The notes under the pieces were generated by a model. That model ran no database searches and was not told the origin of the DNA. It saw only the letters and a list, made by a program, of their open reading frames with translations. Both the position numbers and the translations under genes were made by a program. Positions 11,409 to 24,507 of a stretch of DNA of 64,000 nucleotides are shown here, one piece after another. Origin of the DNA: Eledone cirrhosa (taxonomy: Eukaryota > Mollusca > Cephalopoda > Octopoda > Eledonidae); contig OZ024749.1 of the NCBI GenBank assembly GCA_964016885.1, forward strand, positions 20,479,751-20,543,750, read 5' to 3'. The number at the start of each line of letters is the position of its first letter. Positions within the stretch are counted from its first letter, which is position 1.

Positions 11409-12383
11409 CAGCTATGTGGACTGAGCTGTTGACATAGTACAGTGGACTATACCAGACTGTGGTACCTACTTACAGCTAGGTGGACTGTGACTGTTGGAGC
11501 AGTACAGTGGACTATACCATACTGTGGTACCTACTTACAGCTAGGTGGACTGTGACTGTTGTCAGTACCGTGGACTATACCATACTGTGGTACCTACTTA
11601 CAGCTAGGTGGACTATGACTTTTGACAGTACAGTGGACTATACCAGACTGTGGTACCTACTTACAGCTAGGTGGACTGTGACTGTTGGCAGTACAGTGGA
11701 CTGTGACTGTTGGCAGTACAGTGGACTATACCATACTGTGGTACCTACTTACAGCTAGGTGGACTGTGACTGTTGACAGTACAATGGACTATACCATACT
11801 GTGGTATCTACTTACAGCTAGGTGGACTGTGACTGTTGAGAGTACAGTGGACTATACCAGTCTGTGGTACCTACTTACAGCTAGGTGGACTCTGACTGTT
11901 GGCCGTACAGTGGACTCTACCATACTGTGGTACCTACTTACAGCTAGGTGGACTGTGACTGTTGACAGTACAGTGGACTATACCAGACTGTGGTACCTAC
12001 TTACAGCTAGGTGGACTGTTACTGTTGACAGTGGACTATACCATACTGTGGTATCTACTTACAGCTAGTTGGACTGTGACTTTTGACAGTACAGTGGACT
12101 ATACCAGACTGTGGTGGTGCCTACTTACAGCTAGGTGGACTGTGACTGTTGGGACAGTACAGTGGACTATACCATACTGTGGTGCCTACTTACAGCAAGG
12201 TGGACTGTGACTGTTGGCTCAGTACAGTGGACTATACCATACTGTGGTACCTACTTACATCTAGGTAGACTGTGACTGTTGACAGTACAGTGGACCATAC
12301 CATACTGTGGTACCTATTTACAGCTAGGTGGACTGTGACTGTTGACGGTAGAGTGGACTATACCACACTGTGGTACCTACTTA
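11409..12383 (+). repeat. Cassette A copy, complete
   Basis: Same length as the copy at 9925 and 1,484 bp to its right. Private changes are GTTGAGAGTACAG near 11836 and GACGGTAGAG near 12343. Confidence 0.83.
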
Positions 12384-12511
12384 CAGCTAGGTGGACTTAG
12401 ACTGTTGGCACAGTACAGTGGACTATACCAGACTGAGGTGCCTACTTACAGCTAGGTGGACTGTGACTGTTGACAGTACAGTGGACTATACCATACTGTG
12501 GTACCTACTTA

Positions 12512-13294
12512 CAGCTAGGTGGACTATGACTTTTGACAGTACAATGGACTATACCAGACTGTGGTACCTACTTACAGCTAGGTGGACTGTGACTGTTGGC
12601 AGTACAGTGGACTGTGACTGTTGGCAGTACAGTGGACTATACCATACTGTGGTACCTACTTACAGCTAGGTGGACTGTGACTGTTGACAGTACAATGGAC
12701 TATACCATACTGTGGTATCTACTTACAGCTAGGTGGACTGTGACTGTTGACAGTACAGTGGACTATACCAGTCTGTGGTACCTACTTACAGCTAGGTGGA
12801 CTCTGACTGTTGGCCGTACAGTGGACTCTACCATACTGTGGTACCTACTTACAGCTAGGTGGACTGTGACTGTTGACAGTACAGTGGACTATACCAGACT
12901 GTGGTACCTACTTACAGCTAGGTGGACTGTTACTGTTGACAGTGGACTATACCATACTGTGGTATCTACTTACAGCTAGTTGGACTGTGACTTTTGACAG
13001 AACAGTGGACTATACCAGACTGTGGTGGTGCCTACTTACAGCTAGGTGGACTGTGACTGTTGGGACAGTACAGTGGACTATACCATACTGTGGTGCCTAC
13101 TTACAGCAAGGTGGACTGTGACTGTTGGCTCAGTACAGTGGACTATACCATACTGTGGTACCTACTTACATCTAGGTAGACTGTGACTGTTGACAGTACA
13201 GTGGACCATACCATACTGTGGTACCTACTTACAGCTAGGTGGACTGTGACTGTTGACAGTAGAGTGGACTATACCACACTGTGGTACCTACTTA
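12512..13294 (+). repeat. Cassette A copy, left end missing
   Basis: Begins at the CTATGACTTTTGAC monomer, which here has TACAATGG instead of TACAGTGG, so the two markers are merged. GACAGAACAGTGG near 12995 is private. Confidence 0.8.
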
Positions 13295-13615
13295 CAGCTA
13301 GGTGGACTGTGACTGTTGGCACAGTACAGTGGACTATACCATACTGTGGTACCTACTTACAGCTAGGTGGACTTAGACTGTTGGCACAGTACAGTGGACT
13401 ATACCAGACTGAGGTGCCTACTTACAGCTAGGGGGACTGTGACTGTTGACAGTACAGTGGACTATACCATACTGTGGTACCTACTTACAGCTAGGTGGAC
13501 TGAGCTGTTGGCACAGTACAGTGGACTATACCTTACTGTGGTACCTACTTACAGCTAGGTGGACTGAGCTGTTGACATAATACAGTGGACTATACCATAC
13601 TGTGGTACCTACTTA

Positions 13616-14461
13616 CAGCTAGGTGGACTGTGACTGTTGTCAGTACCGTGGACTATACCATACTGTGGTACCTACTTACAGCTAGGTGGACTATGACTTT
13701 TGACAGTACAGTGGACTATACCAGACTGTGGTACCTACTTACAGCTAGGTGGACTGTGACTGTTGGCAGTACAGTGGACTGTGACTGTTGGCAGTACAGT
13801 GGACTATACCATACTGTGGTACCTACTTACAGCTAGGTGGACTGTGACTGTTGACAGTACAATGGACTATACCATACTGTGGTATCTACTTACAGCTAGG
13901 TGGACTGTGACTGTTGACAGTACAGTGGACTATACCAGTCTGTGGTACCTACTTACAGCTAGGTGGTCTCTGACTGTTGGCCGTACAGTGGACTCTACCA
14001 TACTGTGGTACCTACTTACAGCTAGGTGGACTGTGACTGTTGACAGTACAGTGGACTATACCAGACTGTGGTACCTACTTACAGCTAGGTGGACTGTTAC
14101 TGTTGACAGTGGACTATACCATACTGTGGTATCTACTTACAGCTAGTTGGACTGTGACTTTTGACAGTACAGTGGACTATACCAGACTCTGGTGGTGCCT
14201 ACCTACAGCTAGGTGGACTGTGACTGTTGGGACAGTACAGTGGACTATACCATACTGTGGTGCCTACTTACAGAAAGGTGGACTGTGACTGTTGGCTCAG
14301 TACAGTGGACTATACCATACTGTGGTACCTACTTACATCTAGGTAGACTGTGACTGTTGACAGTACAGTGGACCATACCATACTGTGGTACCTACTTACA
14401 GCTAGGTGGACTGTGACTGTTGACAGTAGAGTGGACTATACCACACTGTGGTACCTACTTA
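13616..14461 (+). repeat. Cassette A copy, left end missing
   Basis: Begins at the GTCAGTACCGTGG monomer. Private changes are GGTGGTCTCTGAC near 13963, GACTCTGGTGG near 14187 and CAGAAAGG near 14272. Confidence 0.8.
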
Positions 14462-15035
14462 CAGCTAGGTGGACTGTGACTGTTGGCACAGTACAGTGGA
14501 CTATACCATACTGTGGTACCTACTTACAGCTAGGTGGACTTAGACTGTTGGCACAGTGCAGTGGACTATACCAGACTGAGGTGCCTACTTACAGCTAGGT
14601 GGACTGTGACTGTTGACAGTACAGTGGACTATACCATACTGTGGTACCTACTTACAGCTAGGTGGACTGAGCTGTTGGCACAGTACAGTGGACTATACCA
14701 TACTGTGGTACCTACTTACAGCTAGGTGGACTGAGCTGTTGACATAATACAGTGGACTATACCATACTGTGGTACCAACTTACAGCTAGGTGGACTGTGA
14801 CTGTTGACAGTACAGTGGACTATACCATACTGTGGTACCTACTTACAGCTAGGTGGACTGAGCTGTTGACATAGTACAGTGGACTATACCATACTGTGGT
14901 ACCTACTTACAGCTAGGTGGACTGTGACTGTTGGCAGTACAGTGGACTATACCATACTGTGGTACCTACTTACAGCTAGGTGGACTGTGACTGTTGACAG
15001 TACAGTGGACTATACCAGACTGTGGTACCTACTTA

Positions 15036-15358
15036 CAGCTAGGTGGACTGTGACTGTTGGCACAGTACAGTGGAATATATCATACAGTGGTACCTACTTA
15101 CAGCTAGGTGGACTGTGAATGTTGACATTACAGTGGACTATACCACACTGTGGTACCTACTTAAAGCTAGGTGGACTGCGACTGTTGGCACAGTACAGTG
15201 GACTATACCATACTGTGGTACCTACTTACAGCTAGGTGGACTGCGACTGTTGGCACAGTACAGTGGACTATACCAGACTGTGGTACCTACTTACAGCTAG
15301 GTGGACTGTGACTGTTGACACCGTACAGTGGACTATACCATACTGTGGTACCTACTTA
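15036..15358 (+). repeat. Cassette E copy
   Basis: Complete, with GTGAATGTTGACATTAC and CTTAAAGC. It lies 7,837 bp right of the copy at 7199, within the approximately 8-kb register. Confidence 0.8.
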
Positions 15359-16602
15359 CAGCTAGGTGGACTGTGACTGTTGACAGTACAGTGGACTATA
15401 CCATACTGTAGTACCTACTTACAGCTAGGTGGACTGTGACTGTTGACAGTACAGTGGACTATACCATACTGTGGTACCTACTGACAGCTAGGTGGACTGT
15501 GACTGTTGACAGTACAGTGGACTCTACCATACTGTGGTGCCTACTTACAGCTAGGTGGACTATTACTGTTGACAGTGGACTATACCATACTGTGGTATCT
15601 ACTTACAGCTAGGTGGACTGTGACTTTTGACAGTACAGTGGACTATACCAGACTGTGGTGGTGCCTACTTACAACTAGGTGGACTGTGACTGTTGGGACA
15701 GTACAGTGGACTATACCATACTGTGGTCCCTACTTAGAGCAAGGTGGACTGTGACTGTTGGCACAGTACTGTGGACTATACCATACTGTGGTACCTACTT
15801 ACATCTAGGTAGACTGTGACAGTTGACAGTACAGTGGACCATACCATACTGTGGTACCTACTTACAGCTAGGTGGACTGTGACTGTTGGCACAGTACAGT
15901 GGACTATACCATACTGTGGTACCTACTTACAGCTAGGTGGACTGTCACTGTTGGCACAGTACAGTGGACTATACCAGACTGTGGTGCCTACTTACAGCTA
16001 GGTGGACTGTGACTGTTGACAGTACAGTGGACTGTGACTGTTGACAGTACAGTGTACTATACCAGACTGTGGTACCTACTTACAGCTAGGTGGACTGAGC
16101 TGTTGCCATAGTACAGTGGACTATACCATACTGTGGTACCTACTTACAGCTAGGTGGACTGTGACTGTTGACAGTACAGTGGACTATACCATACTGTGGT
16201 GCCTACTTACAGCTAGGTGGACTGTGACTGTTGACATAGTACAGTGGACTATACCATACTGTGGTACCTACTTACGGCTAGGTGGACTGTGACTGTTGAC
16301 AGTACAGTGGACTACACCATACTGTGGTACCTACTTACAGCTAGGTGGACTGTGACTGTTGACAGTACAGTGGACTATACCATACTGTGGTACCTACTTA
16401 CAGCTAGGTGGACAGTGACTGTTGACAGTACAGTGGACTATACCATACTGTGGTACCTACTTACAGCTAGGTGGACTGTGACTGTTGGCACAGTACAGTG
16501 GACTATACCATACTGTGGTACCTACTTACAGCTAGGTGGACTGTCACTGTTGGCACAGTACAGTGGACTATACCAGACTGTGGTGCTTACTTACAGCTAG
16601 GT

Positions 16603-16677
16603 GGACTGTGACTGTTGACAGTACAGTGGACTGTGACTGTTGACAGTACAGTGGACTGTGACTGTTGACAGTACAGT
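16603..16677 (+). repeat. Three tandem 25-bp modules
   Basis: The 25-bp module from GGACTGTGAC to TACAGT occurs three times in a row inside a single 113-bp monomer (16594-16706 = 63 + 2x25). All other modules I found are double. Confidence 0.88.
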
Positions 16678-17916
16678 GTACTATACCAGACTGTGGTACC
16701 TACTTACAGCTAGGTGGACTGAGCTGTTGCCATAGTACAGTGGACTATACCATACTGTGGTACCTACTTACAGCTAGGTGGACTGTGACTGTTGACAGTA
16801 CAGTGGACTATACCATACTGTGGTGCCTACTTACAGCTAGGTGGACTGTGACTGTTGACATAGTACAGTGGACTATACCATACTGTGGTACCTACTTACA
16901 GCTAGGTGGACTGTGACTGTTGACAGTACAGTGGACTATACCATACTGTGGTACCTACTTACAGCTAGGTGGACTGTGACTGTTGACAGTACAGTGGACT
17001 ATACCATACTGTGGTACCTACTTACAGCTAGGTGGACAGTGACTGTTGACAGTACAGTGGACTATACCATACTGTGGTACCTACTTACAGCTAGGTGGAC
17101 TGTGACTGTTGACAGTACAGTGGACTATACCATACTGTGGTACCTACTTACAGCTAGGTGGACTGTGACTGTTGACACAGTACAGTGGACTATACCATAC
17201 TGTGGTGCCTACTTACAGCTAGGTGGACTGTGACTGTTGACAGTACAGTGGACTATACCATACTGTGGTGCCTACTTACAGCTAGGTGGACTGTGACTGT
17301 TGACATAGTACAGTGGACTATACCATACTGTGGTACCTACTTACAGCTAGGTGGACTGTGACTGTTGACATAGTAGTGGACTATACCATACTGTGGTACC
17401 TACTTACAGCTAGGGGGACTGTGACTGTTGACAGTACAGTGGACTATACCATACTGTGGTACCTACTTACAGCTAGGTGGACTGTGACTGTTGACATAGT
17501 ACAGTGGACTATACCATACTGTGATAACTACTTACAGCTAGGTGGACTGAGCTGTTGACATAGTACAGTGGACTATACCATACTGTGGTACCTACTTACA
17601 GCTAGGTGGACTGTGACTGTTGACAGTACAGTGGACTATACCATACTGTGGTACCTACTTACAGCTAGGTGGACTGTGACTGTTGACATAGTACAGTGGA
17701 CTATACCAACTGTGGTACCTACTTACAGCTAACTGGACTGAGCTGTTGACATAGTACAGTGGACTATACCATACTGTGGTACCTACTAACAACTAGCTGG
17801 ACTGTGACTGTTGACAGTACAATGGACTATACCATACTCTGGTACCTACTTACAGCTAGGTGGACTGTGACTGTTGACATAGTACGGTAGACTATACCAA
17901 CTGTGGTACCTACTTA

Positions 17917-18803
17917 CAGCTATGTGGACTGAGCTGTTGACATAGTACAGTGGACTATACCAGACTGTGGTACCTACTTACAGCTAGGTGGACTGTGACT
18001 GTTGGAGCAGTACAGTGGACTATACCATACTGTGGTACCTACTTACAGCTAGGTGGACTGTGACTGTTGTCAGTACCGTGGACTATACCATACTGTGGTA
18101 CCTACTTACAGCTAGGTGGACTATGACTTTTGACAGTACAGTGGACTATACCAGACTGTGGTACCTACTTACAGCTAGGTGGACTGTGACTGTTGACAGT
18201 ACAATGGACTATACCATACTGTGGTATCTACTTACAGCTAGGTAGACTGTGACTGTTGACAGTACAGTGGACTATACCAGTCTGTGGTACCTACTTACAG
18301 CTAGGTGGACTCTGACTGTTGGCCGTACCGTGGACTCTACCATACTGTGGTACCTACTTACAGCTAGGTGGACTGTGACTGTTGACAGTACAGTGGACTA
18401 TACCAGACTGTGGTACCTACTTACAGCTAGGTGGACTGTTACTGTTGACAGTGGACTATACCATACTGTGGTATCTACTTACAGCTAGTTGGACTGTGAC
18501 TTTTGACAGTACAGTGGACTATACCAGACTGTGGTGGTGCCTACTTACAGCTAGGTGGACTGTGACTGTTGGGACAGTACAGTGGACTATACCATACTGT
18601 GGTGCCTACTTACAGCAAGGTGGACTGTGACTGTTGGCTCAGTACAGTGGACTATACCATACTGTGGTACCTACTTACATCTAGGTAGACTGTGACTGTT
18701 GACAGTACAGTGGACCATACCATACTGTGGTACCTACTTACAGCTAGGTGGACTGTGACTGTTGACAGTAGAGTGGACTATACCACACTGTGGTACCTAC
18801 TTA
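17917..18803 (+). repeat. Cassette A copy lacking the 88-bp monomer
   Basis: The CTATGACTTTTGAC unit is followed directly by the TACAATGG unit, so the 88-bp monomer is absent. The GGCCGTA unit reads GGCCGTACCGTGG. It is 7,992 bp right of the copy at 9925. Confidence 0.8.
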
Positions 18804-19249
18804 CAGCTAGGTGGACTGTGACTGTTGGCACAGTACAGTGGACTATACCATACTGTGGTACCTACTTACAGCTAGGTGGACTGTGACTGTTGACAGTACA
18901 GTGGACTATACCATACTGTGGTACCTACTTACAGCTAGGTGGACTGTGACTGTTGACAGTACAGTGGACTATACCATACTGTGGTACCTACTTACAGCTA
19001 GGTGGACTGTGACTGTTGACATAGTACAGTGGACTATACCAACTGTGGTACCTACTTACAGCTAACTGGACTGAGCTGTTGACATAGTACAGTGGACTAT
19101 ACCATACTGTGGTACCTACTAACAACTAGCTGGACTGTGACTGTTGACAGTACAATGGACTATACCATACGCTGGTACCTACTTACAGCTAGGTGGACTG
19201 TGACTGTTGACATAGTACAGTGGACTATACCAACTGTGGTACCTACTTA

Positions 19250-20223
19250 CAGCTATGTGGACTGAACTGTTGACATAGTACAGTGGACTATACCAGACTG
19301 TGGTACCTACTTACAGCTAGGTGGACTGTGACTGTTGGAGCAGTACAGTGGACTATACCATACTGTGGTACCTACTTACAGCTAGGTGGACTGTGACTGT
19401 TGTCAGTACCGTGGACTATACCATACTGTGGTACCTACTTACAGCTAGGTGGACTATGACTTTTGACAGTACAGTGGACTATACCAGACTGTGGTACCTA
19501 CTTACAGCTAGGTGGACTGTGACTGTTGGCAGTACAGTGGACTGTGACTGTTGGCAGTACAGTGGACTATACCATACTGTGGTACCTACTTACAGCTAGG
19601 TGGACTGTGACTGTTGACAGTACAATGGACTATACCATACTGTGGTATCTACTTACAGCTAGGTGGACTGTGACTGTTGACAGTACAGTGGACTATACCA
19701 GTCTGTGGTACCTACTTACAGCTAGGTGGACTCTGACTGTTGGCGTACAGTGGACTCTACCATACTGTGGTACCTACTTACAGCTAGGTGGACTGTGACT
19801 GTTGAGAGTACAGTGGACTATACCAGACTGTGGTACCTACTTACAGCTAGGTGGACTGTTACTGTTGACAGTGGACTATACCATACTGTGGTATCTACTT
19901 ACAGCTAGTTGGACTGTGACTTTTGACAGTACAGTGGACTATACCAGACTGTGGTGGTGCCTACTTACAGCTAGTTGGACTGTGACTGTTGGGACAGTAC
20001 AGTGGACTATACCATACTGTGGTGCCTACTTACAGCAAGGTGGACTGTGACTGTTGGCTCAGTACAGTGGACTATACCATACTGTGGTACCTACTTACAT
20101 CTAGGTAGACTGTGACTGTTGACAGTACAGTGGACCATACCATACTCTGGTACCTACTTACAGCTAGGTGGACTGTGACTGTTGACAGTAGAGTGGACTA
20201 TACCACACTGTGGTACCTACTTA
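19250..20223 (+). repeat. Cassette A copy, complete
   Basis: GGCCGTA has lost one base to become GGCGTACAG near 19742, which also shifts the local frame. GTTGAGAGTACAG near 19802 and a second CAGCTAGTTGG near 19969 are private. Confidence 0.82.
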
Positions 20224-20797
20224 CAGCTAGGTGGACTGTGACTGTTGGCACAGTACAGTGGACTATACCATACTGTGGTACCTACTTACAGCTAGGTGGA
20301 CTTAGACTGTTGGCACAGTACAGTGGACTATACCAGACTGAGGTGCCTACTTACAGCTAGGTGGACTGTGACTGTTGACAGTACAGTGGACTATACCATA
20401 CTGTGGTACCTACTTACAGCTAGGTGGACTGAGCTGTTGGCACAGTACAGTGGACTATACCATACTGTGGTACCTACTTACAGCTAGGTGGACTGAGCTG
20501 TTGACATAATACAGTGGACTATACCATACTGTGGTACCAACTTACAGCTAGGTGGACTGTGACTGTTGACAGTACAGTGGACTATACCATACTGTGGTAC
20601 CTACTTACAGCTAGGTGGACTGAGCTGTTGACATAGTACAGTGGACTATACCATACTGTGGTACCTACTTACAGCTAGGTGGACTGTGACTGTTGGCAGT
20701 ACAGTGGACTATACCATACTGTGGTACCTACTTACAGCTAGGTGGACTGTGACTGTTGACAGTACAGTGGACTATACCAGACTGTGGTACCTACTTA

Positions 20798-21120
20798 CAG
20801 CTAGGTGGACTGTGACTGTTGGCACAGTACAGTGGAATATATCATACAGTGGTACCTACTTACAGCTAGGTGGACTGTGAATGTTGACATTACAGTGGAC
20901 TATACCACACTGTGGTACCTACTTAAAGCTAGGTGGACTGCGACTGTTGGCACAGTACAGTGGACTATACCATACTGTGGTACCTACTTACAGCTAGGTG
21001 GACTGCGACTGTTGCCACAGTACAGTGGACTATACCAGACTGTGGTACCTACTTACAGCTAGGTGGACTGTGACTGTTGACACCGTACAGTGGACTATAC
21101 CATACTGTGGTACCTACTTA
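20798..21120 (+). repeat. Cassette E copy
   Basis: Complete, with private GCGACTGTTGCCACAG near 21003. It is the first member of the 1,592-bp tandem duplication. Confidence 0.8.
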
Positions 21121-21253
21121 CAGCTAGGTGGACTGTGACTGTTGACAGTACAGTGGACTATACCATACTGTGGTACCTATTTACAGCTAGGTGGACTGCG
21201 ACTGTTGGCACAGTACAGTGGACTATACCATACTGTGGTACCTACTTACAGCT

Positions 21254-21887
21254 AGGGGGACTGTGACTGTTGACAGTACAGTGGACTATACCATACTGTG
21301 GTGCCTACTTACAGCGAGGTGGACTGTGACTGTTGACAGTACAGTGGACTATACCATACTGTAGTACCTACTTACAGCTAGGTGGACTGTGACTGTTGAC
21401 AGTACAGTGGACTATACCATACTGTGGTACCTACTGACAGCTAGGTGGACTGTGACTGTTGACAGTACAGTGGACTCTACCATACTGTGGTGCCTACTTA
21501 CAGCTAGGTGGACTGCGACTGTTGGCACAGTACAGTGGACTATACCATACTGTGGTACCTACTTACAGCTAGGGGGACTGTGACTGTTGACAGTACAGTG
21601 GACTATACCATACTGTGGTGCCTACTTACAGCGAGGTGGACTGTGACTGTTGACAGTACAGTGGACTATACCATACTGTAGTACCTACTTACAGCTAGGT
21701 GGACTGTGACTGTTGACAGTACAGTGGACTATACCATACTGTGGTACCTACTGACAGCTAGGTGGACTGTGACTGTTGACAGTACAGTGGACTCTACCAT
21801 ACTGTGGTGCCTACTTACAGCTAGGTGGACTGTTACTGTTGACAGTGGACTATACCATACTGTGGTATCTACTTACAGCTAGGTGGA
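21254..21887 (+). repeat. 317-bp nested tandem duplication (five monomers)
   Basis: The succession AGGGGGACTG, GGTGCC/CAGCGAGG, CTGTAGTACC, CTACTGACAG and CTCTACC occurs at 21254 and again at 21571. It is present only once in the right member of the surrounding 1,592-bp tandem, so it arose after that duplication or was lost from one copy. Confidence 0.82.
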
Positions 21888-22389
21888 CTGTGACTTTTGA
21901 CAGTACAGTGGACTATACCAGACTGTGGTGGTGCCTACTTACAACTAGGTGGACTGTGACTGTTGGGACAGTACAGTGGACTATACCATACTGTGGTCCC
22001 TACTTAGAGCAAGGTGGACTGTGACTGTTGGCACAGTACTGTGGACCATACCATACTGTGGTACCTACTTACAGCTAGGTGGACTGTGACTGTTGGCACA
22101 GTACAGTGGACTATACCATACTGTGGTACCTACTTACAGCTAGGTGGACTGTCACTGTTGACAGTACAGTGGACTATACCATACTGTGGTACCTACTTAC
22201 AGCTAGGTGGACTGAGCTGTTGACATAGTACAGTGGACTATACCATACTGTGGTACCTACTTACAGCTAGGTGGACTGTGACTGTTGGCAGTACAGTGGA
22301 CTATACCATACTGTGGTACCTACTTACAGCTAGGTGGACTGTGACTGTTGACAGTACAGTGGACTATACCAGACTGTGGTACCTACTTA

Positions 22390-22712
22390 CAGCTAGGTGG
22401 ACTGTGACTGTTGGCACAGTACAGTGGAATATATCATACAGTGGTACCTACTTACAGCTAGGTGGACTGTGAATGTTGACATTACAGTGGACTATACCAC
22501 ACTGTGGTACCTACTTAAAGCTAGGTGGACTGCGACTGTTGGCACAGTACAGTGGACTATACCATACTGTGGTACCTACTTACAGCTAGGTGGACTGCGA
22601 CTGTTGGCACAGTACAGTGGACTATACCAGACTGTGGTACCTACTTACAGCTAGGTGGACTGTGACTGTTGACACCGTACAGTGGACTATACCATACTGT
22701 GGTACCTACTTA
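22390..22712 (+). repeat. Cassette E copy
   Basis: Complete, exactly 1,592 bp right of the copy at 20798. It lacks that copy's GTTGCCACAG change. Confidence 0.8.
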
Positions 22713-24192
22713 CAGCTAGGTGGACTGTGACTGTTGACAGTACAGTGGACTATACCATACTGTGGTACCTATTTACAGCTAGGTGGACTGTGACTGTTGG
22801 CACAGTACAGTGGACTATACCATACTGTGGTACCTACTTACAGCTAGGGGGACTGTGACTGTTGACAGTACAGTGGACTATACCATACTGTGGTGCCTAC
22901 TTACAGCGAGGTGGACTGTGACTGTTGACAGTACAGTGGACTATACCATACTGTAGTACCTACTTACAGCTAGGTGGACTGTGACTGTTGACAGTACAGT
23001 GGACTATACCATACTGTGGTACCTACTGACAGCTAGGTGGACTGTGACTGTTGACAGTACAGTGGACTCTACCATACTGTGGTGGTGCCTACTTACAGCT
23101 AGGTGGACTGTTACTGTTGACAGTGGACTATACCATACTGTGGTATCTACTTACAGCTAGGTGGACTGTGACTTTTGACAGTACAGTGGACTATACCAGA
23201 CTGTGGTGGTGCCTACTTACAACTAGGTGGACTGTGACTGTTGGGACAGTACAGTGGACTATACCATACTGTGGTCCCTACTTAGAGCAAGGTGGACTGT
23301 GACTGTTGGCACAGTACTGTGGACCATACCATACTGTGGTACCTACTTACAGCTAGGTGGACTGTGACTGTTGGCACAGTACAGTGGACTATACCATACT
23401 GTGGTACCTACTTACAGCTAGGTGGACTGTCACTGTTGGCACAGTACAGTGGACTATACCAGACTGTGGTGCCTACTTACAGCTAGGTGGACTGTGACTG
23501 TTGACAGTACAGTGGACTGTGACTGTTGACAGTACAGTGTACTATACCAGACTGTGGTACCTACTTACAGCTAGGTGGACTGAGCTGTTGCCATAGTACA
23601 GTGGACTATACCATACTGTGGTACCTACTTACAGCTAGGTGGACTGTGACTGTTGACAGTACAGTGGACTATACCATACTGTGGTGCCTACTTACAGCTA
23701 GGTGGACTGTGACTGTTGACAGTACAGTGGACTATACCATACTGTGGTACCTACTTACAGCTAGGTGGACTGTGACTGTTGGCACAGTACAGTGGACTAT
23801 ACCATACTGTGGTACCTACTTACAGCTAGGTGGACTGTCACTGTTGGCACAGTACAGTGGATTATACCAGACTGTGGTGCCTACTTACAGCTAGGTGGAC
23901 TGTGACTGTTGACAGTACAGTGGACTGTGACTGTTGACAGTACAGTGTACTATACCAGACTGTGGTACCTACTTACAGCTAGGTGGACTGTCACTGTTGG
24001 CACAGTACAGTGGACTATACCAGACTGTGGTGCCTACTTACAGCTAGGTGGACTGTGACTGTTGACAGTACAGTGGACTGTGACTGTTGACAGTACAGTG
24101 TACTATACCAGACTGTGGTACCTACTTACAGCTAGGTGGACTGAGCTGTTGCCATAGTACAGTGGACTATACCATACTGTGGTACCTACTTA

Positions 24193-24507
24193 CAGCTAGG
24201 TGGACTGTGACTGTTGACAGTACAGTGGACTATACCATACTGTGGTACCTACTAACAGCTAGGTGGACTGTGACTGTTGACAGTACAGTGGACTATACCA
24301 TACTGTGGTACCTACTTACAGCTAGGTGGACAGTGACGGTTGACAGTACAGTGGACTATACCATACTGTGGTACCTACTTACAGCTAGGTGGACTGTGAC
24401 TGTTGACAGTACAGTGGACTATACCATACTGTGGTACCTACTTACAGCTAGGTGGACTGTGACTGTTGACAGTACAGTGGACTATACCATACTGTGGTAC
24501 CTACTTA
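24193..24507 (+). repeat. Homogeneous run of five 63-bp monomers
   Basis: Five consecutive 63-bp copies without length variation, the longest such run I found, giving the longest open frame in the window. Similar runs of four copies lie at 8907-9158, 16899-17150, 24893-25144 and 33007-33258. All four of these have a GGTGGACAGTGAC (or, in the last, GGTTGAGAGTGAC) third monomer, so they are copies of one another. Confidence 0.85.

Larger units (their letters stand above)
6660..12383 (+). repeat. Left copy of about 7.84-kb-offset duplication
   Basis: The order of marker monomers here is repeated at 14.5-20.2 kb. The offset is 7,837 bp near 7.0 kb, 7,839 near 8.0 kb, 7,992 near 9 kb, 7,904 near 10.5 kb and 7,841 near 11.5 kb. 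The copies therefore diverged by gains and losses of whole or partial monomers inside a shared framework. Confidence 0.78.
14500..20223 (+). repeat. Right copy of about 7.84-kb-offset duplication
   Basis: Partner of 6660-12383. Its middle (16.7-18.1 kb) recurs once more at 24.66-26.1 kb with a 7,994-bp offset. Confidence 0.78.
20570..23480 (+). repeat. 1,592-bp tandem duplication
   Basis: Cassette E starts at 20798 and 22390, CTATTTAC occurs near 21178 and 22770, and the AGGGGGACTG variant near 21254 and 22846, all 1,592 bp apart. After the nested 317-bp duplication in the left copy the offset falls to 1,275 bp. Confidence 0.83.
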
